Assembly (NCBI RefSeq): GCF_001506075.1
Contig: NZ_KQ947475.1
Span: forward strand, 1,681,713-1,745,712
Length of the DNA stretch: 64,000 nt
Direction of reading: 5' to 3'
From: Vibrio sp. MEBiC08052
GTDB lineage: Bacteria; Pseudomonadota; Gammaproteobacteria; Enterobacterales; Vibrionaceae
Numbering within the stretch: the first letter of the stretch is position 1; each line of letters starts with the position of its first letter. Positions 1 through 9,678 of this stretch are shown piece after piece. The translations under genes were made by a program, and so were the position numbers. Below the pieces are notes generated by a model. The model worked only from the letters and a program-made list of their open reading frames with translations, did no database searches and was not told the DNA's origin.

Positions 1-478
1 TGCCGGGATCAATTCCGACATTAATCTGACGATTTGCGAACTGCCTCAAGCGTGTGCATTTCTGCGCGACCGATTGGCCGTTCAAGGCTATGGCGACAGA
101 ATCAATGTCATCGAAGGTGATGTGATTTCCGGAAAACTGGCGTTACAGGATCACGATTTGATTCATTTGGGCTGGATGTTACATGACTATGCACCAGAAA
201 TTCAGATGACTATCTTGAAGAACATTTATGCAGCGATGCCAGCCGGCGGACGCTTCATGGCATCAGAAACACCGTTGAATGATGAGAAATCCGGCCCTGA
301 GTTTACCGCCCTGCTCTCACTCAACATGTTGGTTTCAACGGATGGCGGGATTGAAAGTAGTACTCAGGAATATCTGGAACGCTTCCGGGCCGTCGGATTT
401 GAAAATGTTCGGATTATCGAACTGTCCGGTCCTCGGACACTCATCTGTGGCGATAAGCCTCAATCGGCCAATCTGTAA
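1..478 (+). CDS. pigF: PigF-like SAM-dependent O-methyltransferase (5' end outside window)
   Basis: The reading frame is open from base 2, so the gene starts upstream of the window; about 158 C-terminal residues are present. The visible part has the class I SAM O-methyltransferase pattern: an acidic loop around VIEGDV, a LGWMLHDY segment in the place of the catalytic His helix, an AGGRF strand and a C-terminal GFENVRI. In prodigiosin synthesis PigF O-methylates HBC to give MBC (4-methoxy-2,2'-bipyrrole-5-carbaldehyde). The assignment rests mainly on gene order, since the genes that follow match pigG to pigN. It ends 7 bases before pigG, with the pigG ribosome site AAGGAG overlapping its stop. 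Confidence 0.85.
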   Translation, partial: AGINSDINLTICELPQACAFLRDRLAVQGYGDRINVIEGDVISGKLALQDHDLIHLGWMLHDYAPEIQMTILKNIYAAMPAGGRFMASETPLNDEKSGPEFTALLSLNMLVSTDGGIESSTQEYLERFRAVGFENVRIIELSGPRTLICGDKPQSANL

Positions 479-485
479 GGAGCGC

Positions 486-752
486 ATGATGTTAACTAAC
501 CAATTAATCCAGCATATCGCCCAACAGTTTCTTGACGGAGACACGGACGGTTTAGAAAGCGAAACTCCATTATTTGAGCTGAATATTGTTGATTCTGCCG
601 CAATTTTTGATCTGGTCGATTTCTTAAAGAATGAAGCTCAGGTTGAGATCAAAATGCAAGATATCTATCCGGAAAACTTTGCATCCGTTGCCGCGATGGT
701 TTCGCTTGTCGAACGGTTGAAGGCGAATCAAACTGAAGGAGAAAAAGTATGA
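486..752 (+). CDS. pigG: PigG-like peptidyl carrier protein
   Basis: An 88-residue acyl/peptidyl carrier protein. The phosphopantetheine attachment Ser is about residue 37 in NIVDSAAIFDLVDF. PigG carries L-proline, loaded by PigI, while a dehydrogenase (PigA, outside the window) oxidises it to a pyrrolyl thioester. The start is the first of two ATGs at 486/489, 4 bases after AAGGAG. A longer frame begins at 279 but overlaps pigF in a different frame and is not credible. The stop overlaps the pigH start (ATGA), so translation is probably coupled. It should be activated by PigL downstream. Confidence 0.88.
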   Translation: MMLTNQLIQHIAQQFLDGDTDGLESETPLFELNIVDSAAIFDLVDFLKNEAQVEIKMQDIYPENFASVAAMVSLVERLKANQTEGEKV

Positions 753-2686
753 CAGAACATAACCAAGCAACATCTGGTGCATTACAGCAATTCATTCTGC
801 AAACGTTTTCCGCAATCACCGAATATCCGGTCGATGCATTGTCAGTGACCAGCCATCTGGAAAATGATTTAGGTGTTGATTCGATTGCCTTGGCAGATAT
901 TGCCACCACACTGACCAAGCAACTTCAGCTTTCCACACCGCTGGCGACCGACAAGCTCGATACACTCGCGGATATTGTGTCAGCGATTGCGTCCACGGAA
1001 TATCAGTTACCGACAGCGTCGTCTGCTGCCAAAGCAACCTCTGATACGCATTGGCTGGATGATATGATTTGTCAGGTCTTCGCAAGTCACAGCGGTTATC
1101 CTGTTGAATCAATCAGTATGAATGCTCAGATTGAAAATGATTTAGGGATTGACTCGATCAATGTGCTCTCAGTTCAAAGTGAATTACTGACCCTGCTGGG
1201 GTTGGACCCAAAACTGGAATTACCCAAAGCCGAGACACTGGCAGCCATGAAAGCAGCGCTTGTCAGTCAACTCCCACAAGACGGTGCAGGCTATCAACCT
1301 CCTGTGATCGCAACAGCGGAAGCACCGATACCGAGTGACGAAGATCCATATGCGCACCTTGCGATGTCTTCAGAGGCGGATCGCCAACAAATCGGTGACC
1401 CGCGAACCATGCGCGATTTCGTTGGGATTCAACATCCCGATCTGTTTTATAAAGCGCGTGAGTTCCGTAAGTTCTACCATGAAAAACGGGATAATCAGCT
1501 TTACTGGTATGGCATGCCATTAGAAACTCCCTGTAAAAACCGTGCGGTGATTTTTGATGAAACAACAGGGAAAAGCCGCGAATTTCTGATGTTTGGCTCA
1601 AACAGCTATCTTGGACTATCCAGTCATCCGGAAGTCATTCAAGCCATTCAGGATGCCGCGGGTTTATACGGTGCTACCAATACGGGCTGTCGGATTATTG
1701 CTGGCAGTAACATGCTGCACTTGGAACTGGAACGCAAGCTGGCAAAACTGAAAGGACGGGATGACTGTATCGTCTATCCATCCGGTTACTCAGCCAACCT
1801 CGGCTGTATTTCTGCCCTGACCAGTAAACATGATCTGGTATTTACCGACTCGATTAACCACATGAGTATTCAAGATGGTTGTAAACTGGCAGGCGCACAA
1901 CGCAAAATTTACGATCACTCTCTGACCAGTTTAGAAAAATCGCTGGCGAAATATGCTGATCATCCGGGCGGCAAACTGATTGTGACCGATGGGGTGTTCA
2001 GTATGCACGGAGATATCGTTGATCTGCCGCGTCTGGTCAAACTGGCAGAACGTTATGGCGCCAAAGTGTTGGTTGATGATGCCCATTCAACTGGTGTGTT
2101 AGGGAAAACCGGCTCCGGTACTTCCGAACACTTCAATATGAAAGGTCAGGTCGATCTCGAACTGGGGACGATGAGTAAATCTCTTTCAGGACTGGGAGGA
2201 TACGTTTGTGCCGACGGTGACGTAGTCGAATATTTACGCTTCTATTCCAATTCCTATGTTTTTGCCGCGACGATCCCAGCTCATGTGGCCGCGGGCGTCA
2301 TCGCTTCAATCGATATCATGCTGCGCGAACCGGAGCGACTGACTCGCCTGTGGGATAACATCTACTATTTCCGGACGCGTCTGCTCAATGCCGGATTTGA
2401 TCTGGAAAACTCCGATTCAGCGATTATTCCTGTTGTTGTCGGTGATGATGCGAAAACTCTACTGTTTGGCCGCGCGGTCAGAAAACGTGGCATGTATTGC
2501 CAGACCGTCGTCTTCCCCGGTGTCAGTGTCGGTGATGCGCGGCTGCGGATTAGTGTCACCAGTGAGCATACCCGTCAGGATCTTGATGAAGCCTATCAAA
2601 TCTTAGTGGATTCAGCACTTGAGGTGGGTGTTCCTGTTGCTGATGCGGCTCGAGTACGGGAAAAAGTTGCCATCGCGGAGGCATAA
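749..2686 (+). CDS. pigH: PigH-like ACP-ACP-alpha-oxoamine synthase
   Basis: 645 residues with two tandem acyl carrier domains followed by a PLP-dependent alpha-oxoamine synthase. Carrier serines lie in [12 protein letters not shown] (about residue 45) and [12 protein letters not shown] (about 132). The aminotransferase-like domain runs from about residue 225 to 630 and has [10 protein letters not shown] and the PLP-lysine region [12 protein letters not shown]. PigH receives malonyl units on its ACPs and condenses the pyrrolyl-ketide with serine to give HBM, the bipyrrole alcohol. The double ACP fused to an oxoamine synthase is the best diagnostic of a prodigiosin cluster. It overlaps pigG by 4 bases, and pigI starts 1 base after its stop. 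Confidence 0.93.
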   Translation: MTEHNQATSGALQQFILQTFSAITEYPVDALSVTSHLENDLGVDSIALADIATTLTKQLQLSTPLATDKLDTLADIVSAIASTEYQLPTASSAAKATSDTHWLDDMICQVFASHSGYPVESISMNAQIENDLGIDSINVLSVQSELLTLLGLDPKLELPKAETLAAMKAALVSQLPQDGAGYQPPVIATAEAPIPSDEDPYAHLAMSSEADRQQIGDPRTMRDFVGIQHPDLFYKAREFRKFYHEKRDNQLYWYGMPLETPCKNRAVIFDETTGKSREFLMFGSNSYLGLSSHPEVIQAIQDAAGLYGATNTGCRIIAGSNMLHLELERKLAKLKGRDDCIVYPSGYSANLGCISALTSKHDLVFTDSINHMSIQDGCKLAGAQRKIYDHSLTSLEKSLAKYADHPGGKLIVTDGVFSMHGDIVDLPRLVKLAERYGAKVLVDDAHSTGVLGKTGSGTSEHFNMKGQVDLELGTMSKSLSGLGGYVCADGDVVEYLRFYSNSYVFAATIPAHVAAGVIASIDIMLREPERLTRLWDNIYYFRTRLLNAGFDLENSDSAIIPVVVGDDAKTLLFGRAVRKRGMYCQTVVFPGVSVGDARLRISVTSEHTRQDLDEAYQILVDSALEVGVPVADAARVREKVAIAEA

Positions 2687-2687
2687 T

Positions 2688-4154
2688 ATGGCGATACCAA
2701 CGATTTTAAACCGTTTGTTATCTCATATTCGTCATGCACCGGATCGTTCAGCGCTGCGTTGTGGAACGCAGCACTGGCGTTACGCGCAACTGGGTCAACG
2801 GATGCTGCAAATTGCTGCGGCACTACAGCGGATGGATTTATCTCATCAGGGGATTTTACTCAATCTGCCAAAAGGCCCGGATACGGTTGCCGCGATTTAT
2901 GCGGTATGGCTGACGGACAATCACTATATTCCGGTTGATTTCAGTCAGCCGGAATCGAGAATTCAGCGGATTATCGACATTGCCCGGCCGGTACTGATCA
3001 TTGATCAGGATTGGCTGGATTCACTCGAACATCAACAAGTGCCGACGACAGCCATTGAGGATTTTCAGACCTTCAGTCATTCGCTCGCTGCAGTGTTATA
3101 CACCTCGGGCTCAACCGGTCAACCCAAAGGCGTTCAGCTCACTCATACGATGCTAAGCTTTTTTATCGAATGGGCGATCACTGATATTGGCTTGCAAGCG
3201 GAAGATACCCTGTCTAATCATGCCAGCTTTGCTTTTGATCTGAGTACTTTCGATCTGTTTGCTGCGGCCTCCATCGGTGCTTGTGTCTGGATTATTCAAG
3301 AATCCGAACAGAAAAACTGTCCGGCATTGATTGAAGGCATCGCACAACATCAAGTGACGGTGTGGTACAGCGTCCCCTCAATTCTGGCCATGATGGAGAA
3401 AAGTGGGTTACTGAATCAGAATGTGACAGCGTCACTGAGACGAGTTATTTTTGCTGGTGAGGCCTACCCGATTGCGGCATTTCGCCAGTTACTTGTACAT
3501 CTCCCCCAGCACTGCCGGATCAGCAATTGGTATGGCCCGACAGAAACCAATGTGTGTACCGCCTACACCATTGACCGTGACCGTCTGTCTCAGCTAAGCC
3601 ATATCCCTATCGGCTATCCGCTCTCTGGTCTCCAAGGAGAAATTGAAGATGATGCCGGCCAACGTCATCAAATCCCGGACTGCACCGGAGTCAGTGGTGA
3701 GTTACTGATTTCAGGCCCTTGTGTAACACCGGGCTATCTGAATGCGCCTGAATCGCGGCAAACCGCGTTGCATGCCAAACAGTGCCATGCAACCGGGGAT
3801 CGCGTGGAAATGACACAAGACGGCCTCATCTATCGCGGTCGAATTGACGATATGGTTAAGATCAACGGTTATCGGGTTGAACTGGGAGAAATCGAGTCTG
3901 CCTTATACCAACATCCTGCGATTCAACAGGTGGCTCTGTTTGTCGAACTCGGGGAACTCAGCCAACAATTGGTGATGGTCGCTGTTCTTAAAGACCCTGA
4001 AGCCAAGCTGAGTCTGCTTGCTATCAAGCAATTTCTCCGGGAGAAGCTCCCCGCTTATATGCTGCCGCAGAAACTGGTGATGACTGAACAATTGCCGATG
4101 AATGCGAATGGCAAAGTAGATCGCAGACGTTTAGCGGAGGTTACGCCAAGATGA
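2688..4154 (+). CDS. pigI: PigI-like L-prolyl-AMP ligase
   Basis: A 488-residue adenylation (ANL) enzyme. The P-loop-like motif [12 protein letters not shown] is near residue 120, the A5-type WYGPTETN follows, and the C-terminal hinge region gives [18 protein letters not shown] with the A10 lysine in NANGKVDRR. It adenylates L-proline and transfers it to PigG. The ATG at 2688 follows GGAGG, 1 base after the pigH stop. The longer in-frame start at 2619 lies inside pigH and is less likely. The stop overlaps the pigJ start by 4 bases. Confidence 0.9.
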   Translation: MAIPTILNRLLSHIRHAPDRSALRCGTQHWRYAQLGQRMLQIAAALQRMDLSHQGILLNLPKGPDTVAAIYAVWLTDNHYIPVDFSQPESRIQRIIDIARPVLIIDQDWLDSLEHQQVPTTAIEDFQTFSHSLAAVLYTSGSTGQPKGVQLTHTMLSFFIEWAITDIGLQAEDTLSNHASFAFDLSTFDLFAAASIGACVWIIQESEQKNCPALIEGIAQHQVTVWYSVPSILAMMEKSGLLNQNVTASLRRVIFAGEAYPIAAFRQLLVHLPQHCRISNWYGPTETNVCTAYTIDRDRLSQLSHIPIGYPLSGLQGEIEDDAGQRHQIPDCTGVSGELLISGPCVTPGYLNAPESRQTALHAKQCHATGDRVEMTQDGLIYRGRIDDMVKINGYRVELGEIESALYQHPAIQQVALFVELGELSQQLVMVAVLKDPEAKLSLLAIKQFLREKLPAYMLPQKLVMTEQLPMNANGKVDRRRLAEVTPR

Positions 4155-6517
4155 GTTCAGATCAATCGAACAACCGACTGGCGATCGTCAGTATTGGGTG
4201 TGTTTTCCCCGGACAACGCCATTTTAATCATCTGGCAGAGCCACAAGCATGGCAACAACTAGTGCAACAGCATTACGTTTCGCCATGGCAACATGTAGAT
4301 ACTGAGCTGGACGTAAAAGTGGCGCTCTCTATTGGTCAAGTCAGTGATCAGGAGTTTGATTTCAGAAAGTTCGCCATACCACCGCTGTTTCGCAAGGCAG
4401 TCAGTAAAGAGACTCGGCTGGCGTTGTTAGCCGCGGATGAAGTTTTCCAACAGATCACGCTTCCTGATTCCCTGCGGGATCATTGTGATCAATTCTGTGC
4501 GGTACATCTGGGAAGTGATGCGGCCTATCGTAATGCTGCGAAAGTTCAGGCATTACGTCTGCTCGGCGATCAATTGACCGAACAGAACCATTCTCTTCAA
4601 GAAGCAGAACAACAGATTGATGCGTATAAGCAGCAACTCGTGCAATGTCTGGGCGCTTCTTCCCATGACCGCATCGGTGAAATGGCTTCCAGTATCCCTG
4701 CCCGGATCGCACACTTTGCTCAGACCCGGGGTAAATGTCAGACTATCGATGGTGCAGATTTAGGTGGTTTACGGCTGCTGCAACTGGCACAAGATAGCTT
4801 TCGATTTCAAGACAGCCGGGTTGCCCTTTTAACATCAATTCAATGTTTTCACCATCCGGAACAAGCGAACTTATTGCTGGAACAAGGCGTCTCTGCGAAC
4901 CAGACTTGGTTGGAAGGTGCGATTAGTCTGCTGGTTTGTCCGGTCAATGTCGCTCAGGAGAATCAATGGCCGGTTCTTGCCGAATTGGGTGACATCGATA
5001 CGCTACCATCGACTGAAGCAACACAGAATGATTGTGACTATTTTGCCGGTGCAAATCAGGTGTTCTGTCAGTTACTCGACATGCTGCGCCAGCAAAAACA
5101 GCACTGTTCCGGCCACTCATTCACGGGGTTCGGATGGCAAATCAGTCCGACATCGGTCAATAAGACGATCCCCCACCCACAAGCACCGATCCAGCTTCTG
5201 GATTACTGTCCGCTGACAGCACTCGGTTATGACAAGTCGTCATTCTGGCAAACGCTGGCACAAGGGGGCGATACGATTCAGCCGTTATCTGCCGAGCAAC
5301 TGCATCAGGTGGCGCTATTTCGTCCGCATCCCCAAAAGCTCAGCACCTATATTCGTCAAGCCATGTGCTTTCCCAGTCACAACATTCAGGATGTGACTGC
5401 CGAGAAGCCGATGATGCCGGCGAAACAACATCGGTTGGATGTCACGCAGCAGTACCTGCTCAATGCCAGCACGCGTTTATCACTGCCATCAGATGCTTCC
5501 AATCGTCGTACGGCGATTATTGTCGCAACCAATCTGTCGCTGACACCCGATCGGGTTCGCACTGTGCGCCATTTATGGGATCAGCTACCTCAGACAATCA
5601 CGCTTCCCCGCCCTCAGCCGCTACCTCAAAACCGTTGGAACTGGTATGGCGCCAGTGGTATCGGTTCAGCGATGTTACTGGCACAACAGTTAGCAATTGA
5701 GGCAGACTGTTATGCGGTTGAAGCCGCATGTGCCAGCTCGATGGCAGCACTTCATGATGCAGTTAGATCATTGCAATCAGGACGTTATGATCAGGTGATC
5801 GTTGCAGGCATTGAGATGGCAACGACAGAACGCGATTTGGTGCTGTGCAGCGCCCAGATGATGCTCTCAACATCTCGGATTCGCCCGTTTGCCGATAAAA
5901 ATGATGGTTTTACTCCCGGAGATGGCGGCGGGATATTTATTCTCTCCCGCCAGCCCGCCAACTCAAAAGCGCTCGCGACGATTCGTGCGATTTCCGGTTC
6001 ATGTGACAGCCGCTCAATGACAGCACCGGATCCGGAAGGACAAGCGCTCGCGATAGAGAAAACACTGGCATTAACTGACGTCGCACCGGAGCAGATTCAA
6101 TATATTGAGGCTCACGGTACCGGAACGGCTCTGGGGGATATCTCAGAAATTAGTGCGATTCGGCAACACTATCAGCGAGAAAGCGACTCTCCGGATGCAG
6201 CACCGCAGCGCGCACCGTTGTTCATTGGCTCGGTGAAATACAATTTCGGTCACTGTTTTGCCGGTGCCGCAGCCCTGAGTATGTGTAAAGTGCTCAATGC
6301 ATTTGAACATGAACAGATTCCACCGACGCCGGTTTATGAGCAGATGAATCCTCAGTTGATGCTGGCCGATCTTCCGGCGGACATCCCTCAGCAAACGATT
6401 CCTTGGCCTTACCCTTGTACGGGAGGGCGTATCGCTGCCATCAACTCATTCGGTACGGGCGGAATCAATTACCATCTGATTATCGAACAAAGCGGTGCTG
6501 CGGATCACCATGAATAA
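4151..6517 (+). CDS. pigJ: PigJ-like double ketosynthase
   Basis: 788 residues holding two beta-ketoacyl synthase domains. The C-terminal domain (about 400-788) looks active: a cysteine in [12 protein letters not shown], a His in [11 protein letters not shown] and a second His in [11 protein letters not shown]. The N-terminal domain (about 1-300) is degenerate: the corresponding stretch reads [13 protein letters not shown], with Asp where the nucleophile Cys should be. This matches known PigJ architecture, where one half acts like a chain-length or partner domain. PigJ condenses the pyrrolyl group from PigG with malonyl-PigH. The start is set by the ATGA overlap with pigI. Confidence 0.9.
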   Translation: MSSDQSNNRLAIVSIGCVFPGQRHFNHLAEPQAWQQLVQQHYVSPWQHVDTELDVKVALSIGQVSDQEFDFRKFAIPPLFRKAVSKETRLALLAADEVFQQITLPDSLRDHCDQFCAVHLGSDAAYRNAAKVQALRLLGDQLTEQNHSLQEAEQQIDAYKQQLVQCLGASSHDRIGEMASSIPARIAHFAQTRGKCQTIDGADLGGLRLLQLAQDSFRFQDSRVALLTSIQCFHHPEQANLLLEQGVSANQTWLEGAISLLVCPVNVAQENQWPVLAELGDIDTLPSTEATQNDCDYFAGANQVFCQLLDMLRQQKQHCSGHSFTGFGWQISPTSVNKTIPHPQAPIQLLDYCPLTALGYDKSSFWQTLAQGGDTIQPLSAEQLHQVALFRPHPQKLSTYIRQAMCFPSHNIQDVTAEKPMMPAKQHRLDVTQQYLLNASTRLSLPSDASNRRTAIIVATNLSLTPDRVRTVRHLWDQLPQTITLPRPQPLPQNRWNWYGASGIGSAMLLAQQLAIEADCYAVEAACASSMAALHDAVRSLQSGRYDQVIVAGIEMATTERDLVLCSAQMMLSTSRIRPFADKNDGFTPGDGGGIFILSRQPANSKALATIRAISGSCDSRSMTAPDPEGQALAIEKTLALTDVAPEQIQYIEAHGTGTALGDISEISAIRQHYQRESDSPDAAPQRAPLFIGSVKYNFGHCFAGAAALSMCKVLNAFEHEQIPPTPVYEQMNPQLMLADLPADIPQQTIPWPYPCTGGRIAAINSFGTGGINYHLIIEQSGAADHHE

Positions 6518-6564
6518 CGGACATTGAAACACCATCAGAACCATAGATGAAAAAGGACAATAAG

Positions 6565-6879
6565 ATGAAAACAATTGTGCATAAAATTCGCCTGAAAGAT
6601 ATCGCCCTGTACCACGAGTTTCGCGACTGGGTTGTTCACACCGACTATCAGGCATGTCATCAGCTTGATTCTGTTCTGGCATTTGATGTGATCGATGTCA
6701 GTCAGGCAGCCGATGCTCAATTCCACTTTATTGAGATCATTCGTCTCAGCTCTCTGGAAGCATTCGATCGTGATATGCAAACCCCGGTATTCCAAAGTCT
6801 GGTTGCACGTTTCGAGCAAATGGCCGAAGTGATTGAAGAAATTTCCGGGGAAAGAATCGGCAATGGCTATCAACAGTGA
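6565..6879 (+). CDS. pigK: PigK-like small protein (dimeric alpha-beta barrel type)
   Basis: About 104 residues, starting MKTIVHKIRLKD. The size and the alternating strand-helix pattern resemble the Dabb/ABM ferredoxin-like folds, and its place between pigJ and pigL matches pigK. The function of PigK is not settled; a helper role in bipyrrole formation has been suggested for the family. The ATG at 6565 is 7 bases after AAAGGA; an alternative ATG at 6547 adds six residues. The 3' end overlaps the pigL start. Confidence 0.72.
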   Translation: MKTIVHKIRLKDIALYHEFRDWVVHTDYQACHQLDSVLAFDVIDVSQAADAQFHFIEIIRLSSLEAFDRDMQTPVFQSLVARFEQMAEVIEEISGERIGNGYQQ

Positions 6880-7597
6880 AGACCCTGCACGTATCGCCAG
6901 TCAGTCGGCAGCGGGCACCGATGTGCCCCGCTTGCTGATTGCGCAAGCGTGTTTCGATCAACATACAACGGTAGCTGACATGCGCGCACAAGTCAGACAA
7001 CAAGCGCGTTGGCAAACCAACCACTGGCTTAATCAGGTATGGCATACTGCCGCTTTGCCGTTCAGTCACCGGGAAGAAAGCTCGGTTGCACAGAAAACCA
7101 AGGGCTTTGAATTTAATATCATATATACTCAGCAAGGTCAGCCATTTGGCTTTCATCCCGATTTAGGTGTGCGCGGTGTATCCGTCAGTCACAGTGGTAT
7201 CTGGTATGCGATCGCCACGGCATCGCAACAGGCATTGGGGGTTGATCTCCAGTGCTACCGGCATTTTGGTACGTCAGCCCGACAATGGGCTTTCACGATT
7301 GAAGAATGTACGCAGCCCATGACATTACTTTGTGCGACTTGGGCTGTACGAGAAGCCTTTTTGAAGAGTCATGGTGTCGGGCTTCCTCATTTATTGCGAA
7401 CCATTGATATTGACTGGCAGCAACAGCGGGTGTCTGATCCCAGCGCAAACTTGAGTGAACGCATGTTCTGGATGATTTATGGCTTATATTGGGTATGTGC
7501 GATCTGTTATTACCCTGAAAGCGAGCGTCCGGAACTGGATGTGATGACGTTATCTACATCTGTACCATTGACCGTTTCATCCGGCAGGAGCACATAA
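6863..7597 (+). CDS. pigL: PigL-like Sfp-type 4'-phosphopantetheinyl transferase
   Basis: About 244 residues. The two signature regions of Sfp-type PPTases are visible: GVDLQ (Mg2+/CoA site) and, later, WAVREAFLKSHGVGL, corresponding to the W-x-x-K-E-x-x-x-K motif with Arg in place of the first Lys. It should attach phosphopantetheine to PigG and to both PigH carrier domains. The ATG at 6863 overlaps pigK by 17 bases; the frame also has an ATG at 6833. There is a 2-base gap to pigM. Confidence 0.85.
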   Translation: MAINSEDPARIASQSAAGTDVPRLLIAQACFDQHTTVADMRAQVRQQARWQTNHWLNQVWHTAALPFSHREESSVAQKTKGFEFNIIYTQQGQPFGFHPDLGVRGVSVSHSGIWYAIATASQQALGVDLQCYRHFGTSARQWAFTIEECTQPMTLLCATWAVREAFLKSHGVGLPHLLRTIDIDWQQQRVSDPSANLSERMFWMIYGLYWVCAICYYPESERPELDVMTLSTSVPLTVSSGRST

Positions 7598-7599
7598 TA

Positions 7600-8649
7600 A
7601 TGTTTACAACATCGTTTGAACCAAACTTGGCCGGTGCGATTGAAATTGCTCGTTCAGCCCCCTCTTCTCATAATTGTCAGCCTTGGGCGGTGCATTATTC
7701 GCCCTCATCCCAGGCGGGTTATCTGGCCATTGATCGTCGTCGAGCGTTGAAAGGTCTGCCGTCATTAGAAAATGAAATGCTGATGAGCTGTGGCATTTTC
7801 TTTCAGCATATTGAGACATTAATGCGTAATGCCGGCACACCGCTGCAATGGACATGGTTTGATGAGTTTCACGCCACACCGACACTTCCTCACGCTCAAG
7901 ACGGTCTCATCTGCTTCAGTCCGGCAGGTTTGCAGCCGGCCAATCCAGAGGCTTATTATGATCTGGCTGATCAGATTCAACATCGTCATACCAACAGGAT
8001 GCCTTACGAAACGACAAAGCTCTCCGCACTACAACAGTTTCGGCTTCAGGAAATTTTCACCGATTCTCCGGTCCGGTTAGACTTGTGGCAAGATCAAATG
8101 AGTCGTCGACAGGTTGCTGATTTAGTTTATCAATATGCAGCACTGGATTTTGCCGACAAACGGGCTTGGCAGGAAACCTATAGCTTTATTCATTTTGACA
8201 AAAACAAACCTGTAGAGGATGGGTTCTACCTCCATCATCTATTTGGCAAAATCCCTGCCTATGTCGAGTGGTTATTCCGTATCGGTTTCCATCCGAAACT
8301 GAACCCATTCACTCGTCTCCTACGCCTACCTCAGTTCATGGCCCGCGAATTCTCGAAGCTGACCGGGCAAGGGCCGCAATATCTGGCTCTGAGCCTTGCC
8401 GATCCCAATCAGCACAATCTGTTCCTGACCGGAATGATGCTGGCCCGATTATGGTTGTTACTTCAACAATGGGGTTGGGGGATTCACCCGCTCAGTGTAC
8501 TCGTTCAACACGATTTACCCAAAACAACACTGGCAAATACGTTGGGAATGACACATCAGCCAATATTTTTTGCCCGGTTCGGGCAGATCAAAATTGCAGC
8601 AGATGTTTCACCACGACGTCAATTAGACAGTATTTTAACTATCGATTAA
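7600..8649 (+). CDS. pigM: PigM-like oxidoreductase (nitroreductase-like)
   Basis: 349 residues. The N-terminus IEIARSAPSSHNCQPWAV is the flavin-binding start typical of nitroreductase-like proteins. PigM oxidises the alcohol HBM to the aldehyde HBC in MBC synthesis. The start is ATG after GGCAGGAG, with a spacing of about 10. A long out-of-frame ORF overlaps its 3' end (from 8268) but is simply the upstream extension of pigN. Identity rests on family pattern plus position between pigL and pigN. Confidence 0.82.
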   Translation: MFTTSFEPNLAGAIEIARSAPSSHNCQPWAVHYSPSSQAGYLAIDRRRALKGLPSLENEMLMSCGIFFQHIETLMRNAGTPLQWTWFDEFHATPTLPHAQDGLICFSPAGLQPANPEAYYDLADQIQHRHTNRMPYETTKLSALQQFRLQEIFTDSPVRLDLWQDQMSRRQVADLVYQYAALDFADKRAWQETYSFIHFDKNKPVEDGFYLHHLFGKIPAYVEWLFRIGFHPKLNPFTRLLRLPQFMAREFSKLTGQGPQYLALSLADPNQHNLFLTGMMLARLWLLLQQWGWGIHPLSVLVQHDLPKTTLANTLGMTHQPIFFARFGQIKIAADVSPRRQLDSILTID

Positions 8650-8702
8650 GCCCTCAGCGACAAGAGGGAAAATATAAATTGTCCTCGCAAGAAGGAGTTA
8701 CT

Positions 8703-9431
8703 ATGGAAATTTGGATCACGTTAATTGTCATTATGTTGGTTTTATCCGGACTGGCTTATCGTGCCACCCGAAAAGCACAAGATACCCGTCCCATGTTTGT
8801 CTGGGGATTTAATACCATGGCCCCGGTTGCCCTCGCCTATTGTTATTGGGGAACGGGGGATTTTGGTCATAAAGCCTTGATTATTATATTTGTCGGCATT
8901 TACCTGTTGCGGATGAATATTGTATTAACGCGTTGGTATGCCAATACCGCTGCAGCGAAACTCGGTGGCGTCATCCCCGAGCAACAACAACCGATGTTGG
9001 CGATCATGATGGTCAACATTTTCGGTTGGCTTTACTGTTTACCGTTTTACTGGGCTGCCGATATTCAAGGACCATTCGGGGCAATGCAATGGTTAGCAAT
9101 CATTGTTTATATTATTGGCACTATCTACCACTTCGGCAGCGACTATCAGAAGCGTCGTTTCAAGCAGAATCCAAACAATCGCGGCAAGCTGTTAAATACC
9201 GGTTTCTGGGGCACCTCCCGCCATCCCAATTATTTTGGCGACTTTCTGATTTTTGTCAGTTTCGGCCTGCTTGCTAATCACTGGATTGGGCTGATTGCCC
9301 CACTCACCAATATCGGACAATATTATGGGGATGCCATTCCGAAAAGTGAAAAAATGTCTGGAGAACGCTATGGCGAACAATGGGAAAATTATAAACGTAA
9401 AGTGAAATGTTTTATTCCGTTTATCGTGTAA
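8703..9431 (+). CDS. pigN: PigN-like membrane protein (DUF1295/steroid-reductase-type)
   Basis: 242 residues and strongly hydrophobic, with about six membrane segments. The C-terminal signature FWGTSRHPNYFGDF is shared with ICMT and DUF1295/5-alpha-reductase membrane enzymes. In Serratia PigN assists PigF in the methylation that yields MBC. The ATG at 8703 follows AAGGAG; the longer upstream frame overlaps pigM and is rejected. It is the last gene before a strong terminator. The gene usually called pigO is not seen here. Confidence 0.82.
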   Translation: MEIWITLIVIMLVLSGLAYRATRKAQDTRPMFVWGFNTMAPVALAYCYWGTGDFGHKALIIIFVGIYLLRMNIVLTRWYANTAAAKLGGVIPEQQQPMLAIMMVNIFGWLYCLPFYWAADIQGPFGAMQWLAIIVYIIGTIYHFGSDYQKRRFKQNPNNRGKLLNTGFWGTSRHPNYFGDFLIFVSFGLLANHWIGLIAPLTNIGQYYGDAIPKSEKMSGERYGEQWENYKRKVKCFIPFIV

Positions 9432-9448
9432 GGTATACCACATAATAA

Positions 9449-9486
9449 AAACAACCAGTCCGATTTGGGCTGGTTGTTTTTTTTTG
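9449..9486 (+). terminator. Rho-independent terminator after pigN
   Basis: AACAACCAG pairs with CTGGTTGTT around an 11-base loop and is followed by a run of T. It lies 20 bases after pigN and marks the 3' end of the pig operon. Confidence 0.9.
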
Positions 9487-9678
9487 GCTGAGCAAATGAT
9501 GAATTACTGTTTTGATGAACAATAACCTGATTGATTTTATTTGGTACATAAAAGATACATATATAGACACAATGTCTCATTTGTTTCATTTATTATTTCC
9601 GAATGAAATAGAACAGTGAGATTATTTATTTGAATCAATCAAATGGAATTTTATCCCTTCACCTGCAAAGGAGCTCCT

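Noticed and set aside
8268..8702. A 387-residue version of PigN starting inside pigM
   Set aside because: The extension has no membrane or enzyme pattern and the ATG at 8703 has a strong ribosome site; the extra part is pigM read out of frame.
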